This document shows positions 17,288 through 26,245 of a stretch of 64,000 bases of DNA, in pieces. The DNA is taken from contig CAJUFX010000003.1 of NCBI GenBank assembly GCA_910586395.1, positions 65,915-129,914 on the forward strand, in the 5' to 3' direction. Every line of letters starts with the position of its first letter. Position 1 is the first letter of the stretch. This DNA is from an uncultured Bacteroidales bacterium (GTDB taxonomy: Bacteria > Bacteroidota > Bacteroidia > Bacteroidales > P3). Under the pieces are notes generated by a model. The model was not told where the DNA came from and did not search any database. It was given only the letters and a program-made list of their open reading frames with translations. Position numbers and translations under genes: made by a program.

Positions 17288-18163
17288 ATGGAAATAGTGG
17301 ACAGTAAACAGCTTTTGACGTTGCAACGCACGCAGGAGGCCGAGACGGCCGGTTGGCCGAAGTCGGTGGAGGCGCCGGAACGGCAATATGCCGCGCGTTG
17401 GGTCGATACGCATACGCATCATTACGACCTGCCGCCGGAAGAACGGCAGGCTTGTTGGCAACGGGCCGTGGACGCCGGTGTGACGCGCCTGATACAGGGC
17501 GGCGTCGATAGGCCGTCGATTGAGCCGATCGCGCGTTTTTGCGCCGAACATCCGGGCAGCGTTTTCGCGACGATAGGCCTGCATCCGACCGAGGTGTTCG
17601 ACAACTATGAAGGGGAACTGGATTTCATCGAAAGGGAACTGGCCTCGCCGTCCGTCCGCTATGTGGGCATAGGCGAGACGGGTTTGGATTTCTATCACGA
17701 CCGCCGCTACGAAAAGGAACAGGACGTGGCTTTCCGTCGGCAGATTGCCTGGGCGCGCGCCTACAACCTGCCGCTCGTGCTGCATATCCGTTCGGCTTTC
17801 GAGGAGGCCTGTAAGATATTGAAAGAGGAGCAGGACGGCCGGTTGCGCGGCGTGTTCCACTGTTTCGGCGGCAGCGTGGAGCAGGCCCGCCGCGCCATAG
17901 ACCTCGGTTTCCATTTGGGCATAGGCGGCGTGCTGACGTTCAAGAACGCCCATCTGGCCGAAACCGTGGCCGAGGTCGATTTGCAACACATCGTGTTGGA
18001 GACCGATGCGCCTTATCTTGCGCCGCATCCTTTCCGCGGTCAGCCCAACGAAAGCGGTTATATCCCGCTCATCGGGCGGAAATTGGCCGAGATCAAGGGC
18101 GAGTCGGTGGCGCACGTGGCCGAAGTCACGACGCGCAACGCCGAGACGCTGTTCGGGTTATAG
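17288..18163 (+). CDS. tatD: TatD-family metal-dependent hydrolase with N-terminal extension
   Basis: The 291-residue TIM-barrel hydrolase has the metal-binding DTHTHHYD, GETGLDF, HCFGGS and ETDAPYL motifs of TatD nucleases/deacylases. Compared with the usual 255-265 residues it has about 37 extra N-terminal residues before WVDTHTH. That extension looks genuine because AAGGAGGG lies five bases before the ATG at 17288, an unusually strong ribosome-binding site for this phylum. The short gap upstream holds a GGGGGTACCCCC palindrome (17253-17264). TatD acts in DNA repair and RNA turnover elsewhere; the substrate here is not known. Confidence 0.9.
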   Translation: MEIVDSKQLLTLQRTQEAETAGWPKSVEAPERQYAARWVDTHTHHYDLPPEERQACWQRAVDAGVTRLIQGGVDRPSIEPIARFCAEHPGSVFATIGLHPTEVFDNYEGELDFIERELASPSVRYVGIGETGLDFYHDRRYEKEQDVAFRRQIAWARAYNLPLVLHIRSAFEEACKILKEEQDGRLRGVFHCFGGSVEQARRAIDLGFHLGIGGVLTFKNAHLAETVAEVDLQHIVLETDAPYLAPHPFRGQPNESGYIPLIGRKLAEIKGESVAHVAEVTTRNAETLFGL

Positions 18164-18256
18164 ATAAGAATTGGTATGGACTAGGCGATCGGTTTCCGGA
18201 CTGAGACCGATGGCCGCAGGTTTCTTTTTAACGGGAAACAGCCTAAAAATGATGAT

Positions 18257-19630
18257 ATGGAACGCTTGACTTTAAATTTCTTGACGATGACGGCTACCGT
18301 CATGATGTTTGCCGGCTGCCAGTCCACGGACACCGGTAAAGGCCGGGAAAAGGTAGGGGAGGCCAATGTGCCGGTCCTCACCGCCGCGGCGTCCGACCCC
18401 CGTGTCATGGGGTGGATGCAGGGCTTTCCGCCCGCCGAAGACAAGACGCTTTCTTCCTCGGATGGGTCGTATTTCACGTTCCCCGCCTTGCGGTACAGCG
18501 TGAACCACATGCGCGAGTTCTTTCCGACCAGGGACGTGCCCGCTTCGGACGACTTCCGCTATGCTGTCGAGGTCGATATGGATCATGGGATTGAAAATAT
18601 TGCCTTTTTGCCTTGGGGCTCCGATAAGGCGATGACCCTGCGTCAGTCGCTCGATACCAACTATGTCGATGGGCTGATTATCCTGCACAAGGGGAAAATC
18701 GTCTATGAAACCTATGCCGGCGGACTGACCCCGGACGGCCTGCATGCGGCCATGTCGGTGAGCAAGTCCTTTACGGGGACGCTCGGCGCGATTTTGGTGG
18801 CGGAAGGGGTTATCGACCCGGAAGAGAACGTCATTCATTATGTGCCGGAACTTGCCGGGAGCGCCTTCGGGGATGCGACGGTAAGGCAGGTGATGGACAT
18901 GACGACGGCCCTGCAATACAGCGAGGACTACAGCGATCCCCATGCCGAAATCTGGGCTTATGCCGCCTCCGGAAACGTGTTCAGGGGAGCCGACTACAAA
19001 GGCCCTCGGAACTATTACGAATACCTTAAGACCGTCAAGAAGATGGCAGGGGCGGAACACGGCGAGGCCTTCGGATACAGAACCGTCAACACCGAACTCC
19101 TCGCCTGGATTATTTCCCGGGCCACGGGAAAGAACATTGCGGAACTTGTGTCCGAAAGGCTCTGGAAGCCGCTCGGCGCGCACCACAACGGATACTACCA
19201 GCTTGGAACGTCGGGCATAACCTTTGCCGGCGGCGGGTTCAACCTCAATCTGAGGGATATGGCCATGTTCGGGGAGATGCTGCGCTGCAACGGCAGGCTC
19301 GGCGGCAAGCAGATTATCCCGGAGAAAGCCGTTGAGGATATACGCACAGGCGGCAGCCATCCCGAAAGCCAGGCCAGGTTCGCCCGCGGCGGATACGACC
19401 GGTTGAAAGGATGGAGTTACCGGAACATGTGGTGGATCACCAACAATGCCCACGGGGCGTTTATGGCAAGGGGCGTTTACGGACAGACCATTTATATCGA
19501 TCCGGCGGCGGAAATGGTGATTGCGCGCTTCGCGTCCAACTATCTCGCTTCCAACACGTACAACGACCCGTTCTCGTTGCCGGCTTACGAGGCGGTGGCG
19601 GAATATCTGATGGGTAAAGACAAACGTTGA
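18257..19630 (+). CDS. Serine hydrolase lipoprotein, class C beta-lactamase/NylB-like
   Basis: The 457-residue protein has a lipoprotein signal (MMFAGC, Cys21) and a serine beta-lactamase-type domain with the SxxK motif in MSVSKSFTG, a YRTVNTELLAW second motif and a GVYGQTIYIDP third region. This pattern resembles 6-aminohexanoate-dimer hydrolase/EstB-like esterases rather than true cephalosporinases. The substrate is unknown. It converges with an unrelated alpha/beta hydrolase. Confidence 0.82.
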   Translation: MERLTLNFLTMTATVMMFAGCQSTDTGKGREKVGEANVPVLTAAASDPRVMGWMQGFPPAEDKTLSSSDGSYFTFPALRYSVNHMREFFPTRDVPASDDFRYAVEVDMDHGIENIAFLPWGSDKAMTLRQSLDTNYVDGLIILHKGKIVYETYAGGLTPDGLHAAMSVSKSFTGTLGAILVAEGVIDPEENVIHYVPELAGSAFGDATVRQVMDMTTALQYSEDYSDPHAEIWAYAASGNVFRGADYKGPRNYYEYLKTVKKMAGAEHGEAFGYRTVNTELLAWIISRATGKNIAELVSERLWKPLGAHHNGYYQLGTSGITFAGGGFNLNLRDMAMFGEMLRCNGRLGGKQIIPEKAVEDIRTGGSHPESQARFARGGYDRLKGWSYRNMWWITNNAHGAFMARGVYGQTIYIDPAAEMVIARFASNYLASNTYNDPFSLPAYEAVAEYLMGKDKR

Positions 19631-19668
19631 GGCCGGCGCGCCCTGTTCCGCGCCGCATCCGCGCGGCC
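19631..19668. terminator. GC-rich hairpin between convergent genes
   Basis: GGCCGGCGCG (19631-19640) pairs with CGCGCGGCC (19660-19668), with one bulge, between the stops of two convergent genes. A short T-run (GTTTTT) follows about twelve bases later. It is a plausible bidirectional terminator. Confidence 0.5.
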
Positions 19669-19691
19669 AACCGAAAGGAGTTTTTATACGC

Positions 19692-20720
19692 TTATCCGCC
19701 TTTGTAAAGTTCCTTGCGGGATTGTATGCCGGTTGCGCGCCGTATGTCGGGATCGTCTATCCAGGCTTCCACGATTCTTTTTTGGCCACGCATGACGTTG
19801 GTTTCCAGAAATTTTATTTGTAGGTCAAACGTCTCGATCATGGCACCGGCAATTTCGTGTCCGTAATCTACGAAATGGTACATATTGTAACTGTATCCGA
19901 ATTTCTCGAACCGTTCCACCAGTTTGCCACTCCCGAAGAAGCCCAAATGGAAGAACCTGATATGGGTATAGGGTACGATGGCGTCTCCGGTGCCGTGCAG
20001 AAGGAGGGTCGGGGCCGGACTTTCCCCGTAGTGCACTTTGCCTTTGCGGGAGAAGATGGCGCCGGAGAAGGACATGACGCCCGCGTATCGGAAACCGTCG
20101 GGCAACGTTTGCGCCCAAACGGTTTTGTTGCATAATTCATATTCGGCCTGCATGACGGTGATGGCACCGGCCGATGATCCGCTGATTACCATGTTGGCCG
20201 GATCAACGCCGAGTTCTTCCGCGTGTTCTATGATGAATGCCGTTGCGCTGAAAAGATCTTCCACAGCCATGTGTATCGTTCTGTCCAACACGTTGACCTG
20301 TGCGATGCCTACTTTGGTGGCCCCTTTGAGTCCAAGGCGGTAGTCGATGGAGACGACCCGGTACCCGTTCTCTGTGAGGAGCCGGAACCAAGGGAGATAA
20401 GCGGTGTCATTTCTTGTACCGTATATAAAGCCGCCGCCGAACATGAAGATGACGGTCGGTTTGTCCTTCCCGTCCAAGGTGGTCGCACTCCCCGGCGCAG
20501 GGTCATAGATGTCAAGGAAAAGATCCGCGGTGTCTCTTTGTGCGAATTTATAGGTACCGGCCGGTGTCACCGGGGTGTCTGAAGCCGAAACCGGCATTGT
20601 CGGCAGAAGCGAAAGGAGGATGACCGCAGCGACAAAAAGGGTCGGACGTTTGGTACCTGTCGGTTTCAAGGAACGGCAAGTCTGTTGTTCTTCACGTGTA
20701 ATCGAATTTTTAGGCGTCAT
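19692..20720 (-). CDS. Secreted alpha/beta-hydrolase (carboxylesterase-like)
   Basis: The 342-residue protein has a signal segment (LFVAAVILLSLLPTMPVSAS) after a basic stretch of about 25 residues, an oxyanion-loop FGGGFIYG (HGGG in relatives), the nucleophile elbow ISGSSAGAI with the catalytic Ser, HGTGDAIVPY with the Asp and DYGHEI with the His. These are features of the esterase/lipase fold. No neighbour indicates a pathway. A Bacteroidota promoter lies directly upstream. Confidence 0.85.
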   Translation of the reverse strand: MTPKNSITREEQQTCRSLKPTGTKRPTLFVAAVILLSLLPTMPVSASDTPVTPAGTYKFAQRDTADLFLDIYDPAPGSATTLDGKDKPTVIFMFGGGFIYGTRNDTAYLPWFRLLTENGYRVVSIDYRLGLKGATKVGIAQVNVLDRTIHMAVEDLFSATAFIIEHAEELGVDPANMVISGSSAGAITVMQAEYELCNKTVWAQTLPDGFRYAGVMSFSGAIFSRKGKVHYGESPAPTLLLHGTGDAIVPYTHIRFFHLGFFGSGKLVERFEKFGYSYNMYHFVDYGHEIAGAMIETFDLQIKFLETNVMRGQKRIVEAWIDDPDIRRATGIQSRKELYKGG

Positions 20721-20748
20721 CGTTTGATGCGGTTTTATTTCAAAGGGG

Positions 20749-20779
20749 CAAATGTAAGAGTAATATTCAGAATGTCAAA
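20749..20779 (-). promoter_or_regulatory. Promoter of the esterase gene
   Basis: On the minus strand TTTG (20779-20776) and TACATTTG (20756-20749) are 19 bases apart, matching the Bacteroidota consensus. The predicted start is about 22 bases before the ATG. Confidence 0.7.
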
Positions 20780-20849
20780 AGGACGCTGGAGTGAGGATGG
20801 CGCAAATTTATTGTCGAAATCAATAAACCGCCCAGTTCCACCGTCTTCC

Positions 20850-21085
20850 TCGGAAACGTTTTTCGCTCACTTCGTTATCGTTACTCGCGGCAAAGCCGCT
20901 CGTGAAGGGACGTTGTTCGCCACTTCGTGCTTTCACTATCTTTACTCGTTCGCCGCTGGGCGGCTTGCGAGTGAAGATAAGATGCGTTTCGGCAGAGCAA
21001 AACGAAAAAACACTTTTTTCGTTGGCGTATCTTCGGATTATGCAAACTGAAAACTTGTTTTCGTTTGCTTAATCCTCCGTACGCT
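20850..21085. repeat. Non-coding block of structured repeats, ahead of the riboswitch
   Basis: No gene is supported. The 27-base segment 20881-20907 is the reverse complement of 15359-15385 with a single mismatch. Bases 20859-20880 are a reverse-complement relative of the GAGTGAGCGAA...AACGTTTCC module near 15210-15235. A second, looser copy of the hairpin (TTACTCG...GCGAGTGAAG, around 20941-20977) lies beside it. The module order differs from that in the 15-kb block. Confidence 0.65.
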
Positions 21086-21109
21086 CAAACGAAATTTTAA
21101 TTTCGTTTG
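21086..21109. repeat. Perfect 11-bp inverted repeat abutting the btuB promoter
   Basis: CAAACGAAATT (21086-21096) and AATTTCGTTTG (21099-21109) form a perfect hairpin with a two-base loop. The right arm ends in the promoter -33 TTTG, so it could be a regulator site or an upstream terminator. Confidence 0.6.
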
Positions 21110-21137
21110 GCTCTGCCCTCAACTTTCATTATCTTTG
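21106..21137 (+). promoter_or_regulatory. Promoter of the cobalamin-uptake locus
   Basis: TTTG (21106-21109) and TATCTTTG (21130-21137) are 20 bases apart, an exact Bacteroidota consensus. Transcription would start near 21143, right at the riboswitch. Confidence 0.75.
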
Positions 21138-21139
21138 CA

Positions 21140-21325
21140 GTCACTCTGCGGAGAGGGAATCCGGTGTGAGTCCGGAACAGACCCGCTGCTGTAAGCCCCG
21201 TTTCAATTCGGGAAACACGTCTTGGCCACTGTGGACGCGCCGCTTGGCGCTCAGGTTCATGGGAAGGCGTTTTTCGAGGGGTAAGTCAGAAAACCTGCCG
21301 TGAGGGTGTTTGATTTTCACGTTCC
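21140..21325 (+). ncRNA. Cobalamin (adenosylcobalamin-type) riboswitch
   Basis: The leader contains GGGAATCCGGTGTGAGTCCG, then ACAGACCCGCTGCTGTAA, a GCCACTGT segment and finally the B12-box sequence TAAGTCAGAAAACCTGCC. These are the conserved joining regions of the cobalamin riboswitch in the right order. It ends about 25 bases before the btuB ATG. Binding of B12 would be expected to block the ribosome-binding region and lower btuB expression. Exact boundaries are approximate. Confidence 0.93.
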
Positions 21326-21349
21326 CGAGGTTAAGGAACGTAAAAAGCC

Positions 21350-23557
21350 ATGCGTAAATCTATCGTTTTTTTTATACGGACAACCCGTGCACGGCGGGTT
21401 TTGGCGGCTTGTATGGCCGTTGCCGGCTGGTTGTGCGGTAGCGCGCCGGCCATGGCAACGGCGGTGCCGGCTATGGTGACCGGGCGGCCGGCCAACGTTA
21501 TGGCGGTGCCGGTGCCGCCTGTCCGTACGGCGGAGGCTCCAGACCGTTTCGTTAAGTCCAATGAGCCGGAAATGCCGCTGGATTCGGCCGTCCCCATGCG
21601 CCGCACGATACGCGAGGTGCGCATAGCGGGGCAGCGGTCGGTTCACAACAAGACGGTGCCGGTGCAACAGCTTTCGCGCGAAGAACTGTTGCGTTTCCAT
21701 CCGCAGCAGGTGGGGGAACTGGTCAAGCGGTTTTCGGGCGTACAGGTCAAGGATTACGGCGGCATAGGCGGCATGAAGACCGTGTCGGTGCGCTCGTTGG
21801 GCGCGGCGCACACGGCCGTGGTCTATGACGGCATCGTGCTGGGGGACGCCCAGAACGGACAGATCGACCTGAGCAAACTGAGTTTGGACAGGGTGGGATC
21901 CGTGCGGCTCTGTAACGCCATGCCGGGCAGTCTGTTTTCGCCGGCGCGCCACTTTTCGGCCGCGGCCGTGTTGGAGGTGGTGCCGCAGACGGCCTTGGCC
22001 GATACGCAAAGACAGACCGTCGCCCTCGGCCTGACGGGCGGCTCGTTCGGCTTTTGGTCGCCCGCGCTCGGCTACGAACAGCGTATCGGGCGGCGCGTCC
22101 GCATCGGGTTGGATGGCCGATATACGCGCGTCAAGGGCGATTATCCGTATTGGCTGGCCAACGGCACGGCCTCTGTACGTCGGCGGCGCGACAACGCCGA
22201 CGTACAGAGCGGCCATGCCGATCTGCATATCAATGTGCAACTACCTGAAAAACAAGTGTTGAATGTGGGTTTTCACTACGACGAGAGCGACCGCGGCCTG
22301 CCGGGTGCGGTCATCTTTTATGCGCCATCTTCGCAACAACGCTGGCACGAGCGGACGCTTTGGGCGCAGGCGCGGCATAGGGTGGCTTACGGTCATGGGT
22401 TCTCGCAGAAAAGCGCGCTCAAATACGCCCACGATGATACGCGCTTCCTCGATCCGCAGGCTTTGACGGAATCCGGACGGACGGACGACCGCTACCGGCG
22501 GCAGGAAGTGTATGCGAGCACGGCCGCGCTGTTCCAGCCGCTGGCTGCGCCGCGGTGGGCTTTCAGCGCGGCCTTGGACGCCGCCTATACGTTCCTCTCC
22601 GCCAATACGCCGAATTTCGTCTATCCGCATCGTACTTCGCTGTGGTTCAACGTGGCGGGCGCGTACCGGCACCCTTACGTCGAGGTGGAGGCCAATCTGT
22701 TGAACTCGGCCTATTGGGAGGGCGTGCAGAGCGGCGCGGGGGCGGCGGAAAACCGTTTCAAAGCCTCGCCGGCCGTCTCGGTGGGCGTCATGCCGTTGGG
22801 GCATCCGGCATGGGTTATCCGTCTGTTCTACAAAGATATTTTCCGGATGCCGACGTTTACCGACCTCTATTACGACCGCGTGGGCAACGCCGGCTTGCGG
22901 CCCGAAAAGGCGCGGATGGCGGATTTAGGCATGAGTTACGTGCTGGAGGCTTCGGCCCTGTCGCGGTCGGCAACCGCTCTGCCGGAGGATTTCCGGATGG
23001 AGATCAGCGCCGACGTCTATAAGCAATGGGTCACCGACAAAATCGTGGCTTTTCCGACCAAAAACCTGTTCCGCTGGACGATGATGAACGTGGGCAAGGC
23101 CGACATTACGGGCGTGGACGTCGCGTTCAAACTCGCATCCGCTTGGGGAAAAACGGGTGTCTGGCGCGATTTCGGCACGTCGCTCTACGGCACTTACACG
23201 TTTCAGTGGAGCCGCGACAGGACCGATCCGGCCGAGCCGACCTACAACCGTCAGATTACCTATACGCCCGTCCATGCGGGCAGCGGCGGGCTCACGCTCT
23301 CGTGGCGTTACCTGAGCCTTTCCTACGGGCTGACGTGGAGCGGCGCGCGCTACTGCCTGCCGGAGAACCGTCCGGAAAACCGGCTCGCGCCCTACGCCGA
23401 ACACAACCTGTCGCTGACCGGCCGCTGGCGCATGTGGAAAGGGCAGTGGGAGGCCGGTGTGGACTGGCTCAATGTGGCGAATACCAATTATGAAATTGTC
23501 CGGTATTATCCGATGCCGGGCAGTCAGTTCCGTATAACGTTGAAATGTCGATACTGA
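21350..23557 (+). CDS. btuB: TonB-dependent outer-membrane cobalamin receptor
   Basis: The 735-residue protein has a signal peptide (to about residue 38), a plug domain (VREVRIAGQRSVHNK ... VKDYGGIGGMKTVSVRSLGAAHTAVVYDGI) and a 22-strand-type barrel ending in an aromatic C-terminal strand (FRITLKCRY). The B12 riboswitch and the BtuG-like partner make cobalamin or corrinoid transport the clear role. It imports B12 across the outer membrane with energy from TonB. The stop overlaps the btuG start by one base (TGATG). Confidence 0.92.
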   Translation: MRKSIVFFIRTTRARRVLAACMAVAGWLCGSAPAMATAVPAMVTGRPANVMAVPVPPVRTAEAPDRFVKSNEPEMPLDSAVPMRRTIREVRIAGQRSVHNKTVPVQQLSREELLRFHPQQVGELVKRFSGVQVKDYGGIGGMKTVSVRSLGAAHTAVVYDGIVLGDAQNGQIDLSKLSLDRVGSVRLCNAMPGSLFSPARHFSAAAVLEVVPQTALADTQRQTVALGLTGGSFGFWSPALGYEQRIGRRVRIGLDGRYTRVKGDYPYWLANGTASVRRRRDNADVQSGHADLHINVQLPEKQVLNVGFHYDESDRGLPGAVIFYAPSSQQRWHERTLWAQARHRVAYGHGFSQKSALKYAHDDTRFLDPQALTESGRTDDRYRRQEVYASTAALFQPLAAPRWAFSAALDAAYTFLSANTPNFVYPHRTSLWFNVAGAYRHPYVEVEANLLNSAYWEGVQSGAGAAENRFKASPAVSVGVMPLGHPAWVIRLFYKDIFRMPTFTDLYYDRVGNAGLRPEKARMADLGMSYVLEASALSRSATALPEDFRMEISADVYKQWVTDKIVAFPTKNLFRWTMMNVGKADITGVDVAFKLASAWGKTGVWRDFGTSLYGTYTFQWSRDRTDPAEPTYNRQITYTPVHAGSGGLTLSWRYLSLSYGLTWSGARYCLPENRPENRLAPYAEHNLSLTGRWRMWKGQWEAGVDWLNVANTNYEIVRYYPMPGSQFRITLKCRY

Positions 23558-24732
23558 TGACTATAAGCGAACACTGTAGGATAACGGTTTCACGGGCGTT
23601 GACCGCTTGCCGCCCGTGCCGTTTCGGGGCGGGATTCTTCCTGTTTCTGGCCGCCGTGGCGGGATTTTCGGGCTGTGAAGATCCGGAAGACAAGAAAGGT
23701 CCGGATGCGCCCCCGGCCACGTCCGCGCGGACGGCCAAAGTCTATGTGTTGAACGAGGGGCTGTATGCGATGAATAACAGTACGCTGTCGTGCATCGATT
23801 TGAAAAGCGGCGTCCTGACGCCCGATGTTTTCCAGCAGGTGAACGGCCGCGGCCTCGGCGATACGGGCAACGAACTGCAACGTTACGGCGGCAAACTGTA
23901 TGTCTGCGTCAGCACGTCCAATACCGTGGAGGTGCTGGACGCGAAGACGGCGCGTTCCCTGCGTCAGATCGCGCTGTACGACGAGGCCGGCGTGGGGCGG
24001 CAGCCGCGCCGCATCACGTTTTGGGAAGGCAAGGCCTATGTGGCCTGTTTCGACGGCACGGTCTGCCGCATCGATACGGCGACGCTGGAGGCGGAGGCTT
24101 TCTGCCGCGTGGGGCGCAACCCGGACGGCATCTGCGCGGCCAACGGCAAACTCTACGTCAGCAATTCAGGCGGGCTGGACTATCCGCGCTACGACAGCAC
24201 CGTCAGCGTCGTTTCGGTGGCCGGCTTCAAGGAAATCAAACGGATAAACGTCACCATCAACCCCTATACGATTCTATCCGACCGCGATGGCGACGTCTAT
24301 GTCTGCACGCGCGGCAACTACGAGGAGGTGAGCGCGGGCGACCCGATGGGCTACGGCTTCCGCCGCATCGACTCGCGGACGGACGAACTCGTGCAGCGGT
24401 TCGACGACTTGGCCGTGCTGAATTTTACGGTGCAGGGCGACACGGCCTATCTTTACAATTACGACTATAACCGCAAGACGTCTTGGATCAAGGTGTTCGA
24501 TATGGAGACCGAGACCGTTTTGCAGGAGAACTTCATACAGGACGGCACGGTTTTGCGCACGCCTTACGGCATGGGCGTGGATCCGTTCAGCGGCGACGTC
24601 TATATAGGCGATGCCGCGAACTTTATCGTGACGGGCCGCGTCTATTGTTTTTCGCGGGACGGAAAATTGAAGTTTTGGCGCGAGACCGGCATGAACCCGC
24701 AGGGCTTCGCGTTTGTCGGCGCGGCGGAATAA
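23557..24732 (+). CDS. btuG: BtuG-like surface lipoprotein, B12-capturing beta-propeller
   Basis: The 391-residue protein has a lipobox (AGFSGC, Cys40) followed at once by acidic residues (EDPED), as in Bacteroidota surface-export lipoproteins. Repeated YncE-type propeller blades follow, such as KVYVLNEGLY, YGGKLYVCVSTSNTVEVLD, GKAYVACFDGTVCRID and GKLYVSNSGG. In Bacteroides, BtuG is a seven-bladed propeller that binds B12 with very high affinity and caps BtuB. Its place after btuB under a cobalamin riboswitch supports this. The start at 23557 gives TGATG coupling; an in-frame ATG at 23545 is possible. Confidence 0.88.
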   Translation: MTISEHCRITVSRALTACRPCRFGAGFFLFLAAVAGFSGCEDPEDKKGPDAPPATSARTAKVYVLNEGLYAMNNSTLSCIDLKSGVLTPDVFQQVNGRGLGDTGNELQRYGGKLYVCVSTSNTVEVLDAKTARSLRQIALYDEAGVGRQPRRITFWEGKAYVACFDGTVCRIDTATLEAEAFCRVGRNPDGICAANGKLYVSNSGGLDYPRYDSTVSVVSVAGFKEIKRINVTINPYTILSDRDGDVYVCTRGNYEEVSAGDPMGYGFRRIDSRTDELVQRFDDLAVLNFTVQGDTAYLYNYDYNRKTSWIKVFDMETETVLQENFIQDGTVLRTPYGMGVDPFSGDVYIGDAANFIVTGRVYCFSRDGKLKFWRETGMNPQGFAFVGAAE

Positions 24733-24818
24733 CGAAGTTTGATGGAGCAAAGGGGGGGCGATCCGGCGGACGGAAAGGGAAACGGAAGAAGTAATGATGA
24801 TGGATTATTGTGACGAAT

Positions 24819-26057
24819 ATGAAAAATATAAGCGTTTTAGCAGGTTTTAGTTTGGCGGTTGTGGCGATGACGGGGGCGTGCGGCGCATCCGTCAAAGCGC
24901 AGTCGGTTCAAGCCCCCTCGGCTTATCAGCGGAAAGTATGGCGTTACGTGCCGGCACCGGGGCAGTTTGTGGACGCCGGCATGTTGGCGGAACCGGAAGC
25001 CGACCTGACGGCTTTGGACGAGGCGGCGGTCTGCGCGTTTCTGACCGGGAAGATGGCCGGCAAGAACAACGGCCGCCTGCTGTCGTTGGGCGGTTACGGC
25101 GGCCATGTGGTTTTCGGGTTCGACCACCGCATACCCAATGGTGAGGGCTTGGATCTAAGGCTGTACGGCAACGCCTATTATGCGGCCGGCCACGGGGCGG
25201 ACAGCGGCGCGCCGGGCGGCAGCGCGGAACCGGGCATCGTCTATGTGAGCCGCGACGACAACGGGGACGGCCTGCCGAACGACACTTGGTACGAAATCAG
25301 CGGTTCGGAAACCGACAACCCGCGGACCGTGGCCGATTACCGCATCGTTTATTATCGGCCGACCCCCTTGGAGGCCGATGTGTTCTGGCGCGACAATCAG
25401 GGCGACAGCGGCTATGTCTATCGCAATACCTACCATACGCAGGATTCTTATTATCCCTGGTGGATGCCGGGCGACTCGCTCGTCTTTGCCGGCCGTCGGT
25501 TGCCGGACAACGCCGTGAACGAGGGCACGGACGGCCGCGAATCCTGGTTCCTGCGCGCCTACGACTACGGCTATGCCGACAACCATCCCAACAACAGCGA
25601 CGGCGCGCTCGTGGATTTGGATTGGGCGATTGACGCCGACGGCCGTCCGGTGGCCTTGGACAGCATCGATTTTGTCAAAATCATGACCGGCGTGCGGCAG
25701 AATACCGGCTGGACGGGCGAGGTCTCGACCGAGGTGGCCGGCGTGGAGGACGTGCATTGCCTGACGGTGACGGCCAACGCGGCCGACCGTTTGGCTGGCC
25801 GCCGCGATGCCTGGCGCGTGTATCCGAACCCGTGTACGGACGTGTTGCAGGTGGCCGGCGAGGCCGCCCTGTTGCGCCTGTATGACTTAAAGGGGCGTTG
25901 CGTGGGGCGGCGGGTCTTGTCCGAAGCCGCCTCGGTGGTCTGGGATGTGACCGGCCTCAAGCCGGGTTTGTATTTGCTGGAGGTACGCGCGTGGCCGGAG
26001 GCCGGCCGCCCTGCGTCCGACCTTTCGCCCGTTTATTATAAAATCGTCAAACCATAA
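24819..26057 (+). CDS. Surface protein of the B12 locus with T9SS-type C-terminal tail
   Basis: The 412-residue protein has a signal peptide or lipobox (MTGAC, Cys21) and a domain with LLSLGGYGGHVVFGFDH, LRLYGNAYYA, EPGIVYVSRDDNGDG and NDTWYEISGSE. This resembles the cell-surface proteins found beside btuB/btuG in Bacteroides cobalamin loci, possibly including BtuH. The last 80 residues (WRVYPNPCTDVLQV ... LYDLKGRCVG ... GLYLLEV ... YKIVKP) match the type A sorting domain recognised by the type IX secretion system. Its likely role is corrinoid capture or support of BtuB at the surface. A GTG start at 24810 is an alternative. Confidence 0.8.
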   Translation: MKNISVLAGFSLAVVAMTGACGASVKAQSVQAPSAYQRKVWRYVPAPGQFVDAGMLAEPEADLTALDEAAVCAFLTGKMAGKNNGRLLSLGGYGGHVVFGFDHRIPNGEGLDLRLYGNAYYAAGHGADSGAPGGSAEPGIVYVSRDDNGDGLPNDTWYEISGSETDNPRTVADYRIVYYRPTPLEADVFWRDNQGDSGYVYRNTYHTQDSYYPWWMPGDSLVFAGRRLPDNAVNEGTDGRESWFLRAYDYGYADNHPNNSDGALVDLDWAIDADGRPVALDSIDFVKIMTGVRQNTGWTGEVSTEVAGVEDVHCLTVTANAADRLAGRRDAWRVYPNPCTDVLQVAGEAALLRLYDLKGRCVGRRVLSEAASVVWDVTGLKPGLYLLEVRAWPEAGRPASDLSPVYYKIVKP

Positions 26058-26062
26058 CCGTT

Positions 26063-26245
26063 ATGGAAAAAATATGTCCGCGTTGCGGGCGGCCGTTCGA
26101 ATGCCGCCACGACGACATCCCCGCCTGTGAATGCAGCCGCGTCACGCTGTCGGCCAAGGTGCGCGATTATCTTAAGGCGCATTTTCAGGACCGTTGCCTC
26201 TGCAAGGCCTGCCTGGCGGAGATTGTCCGCATGTTTGGAAAATAA
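26063..26245 (+). CDS. Small cysteine-rich CWC-type protein
   Basis: The 60-residue protein has CPRCGRPFEC near its N-terminus and CLCKACL near its C-terminus, plus a CEC motif between. This is the pattern of the Cys-rich CWC family, a predicted zinc ribbon of unknown function. It starts five bases after the B12-locus surface gene and is probably co-transcribed. Its last nine codons are partly duplicated 66 bases downstream. Confidence 0.8.
   Translation: MEKICPRCGRPFECRHDDIPACECSRVTLSAKVRDYLKAHFQDRCLCKACLAEIVRMFGK

Noticed and set aside
18257-19630. A beta-lactamase resistance gene
   Set aside because: The SxxK motif is present, but the second and third motifs fit esterase/NylB-like enzymes better than class C cephalosporinases.
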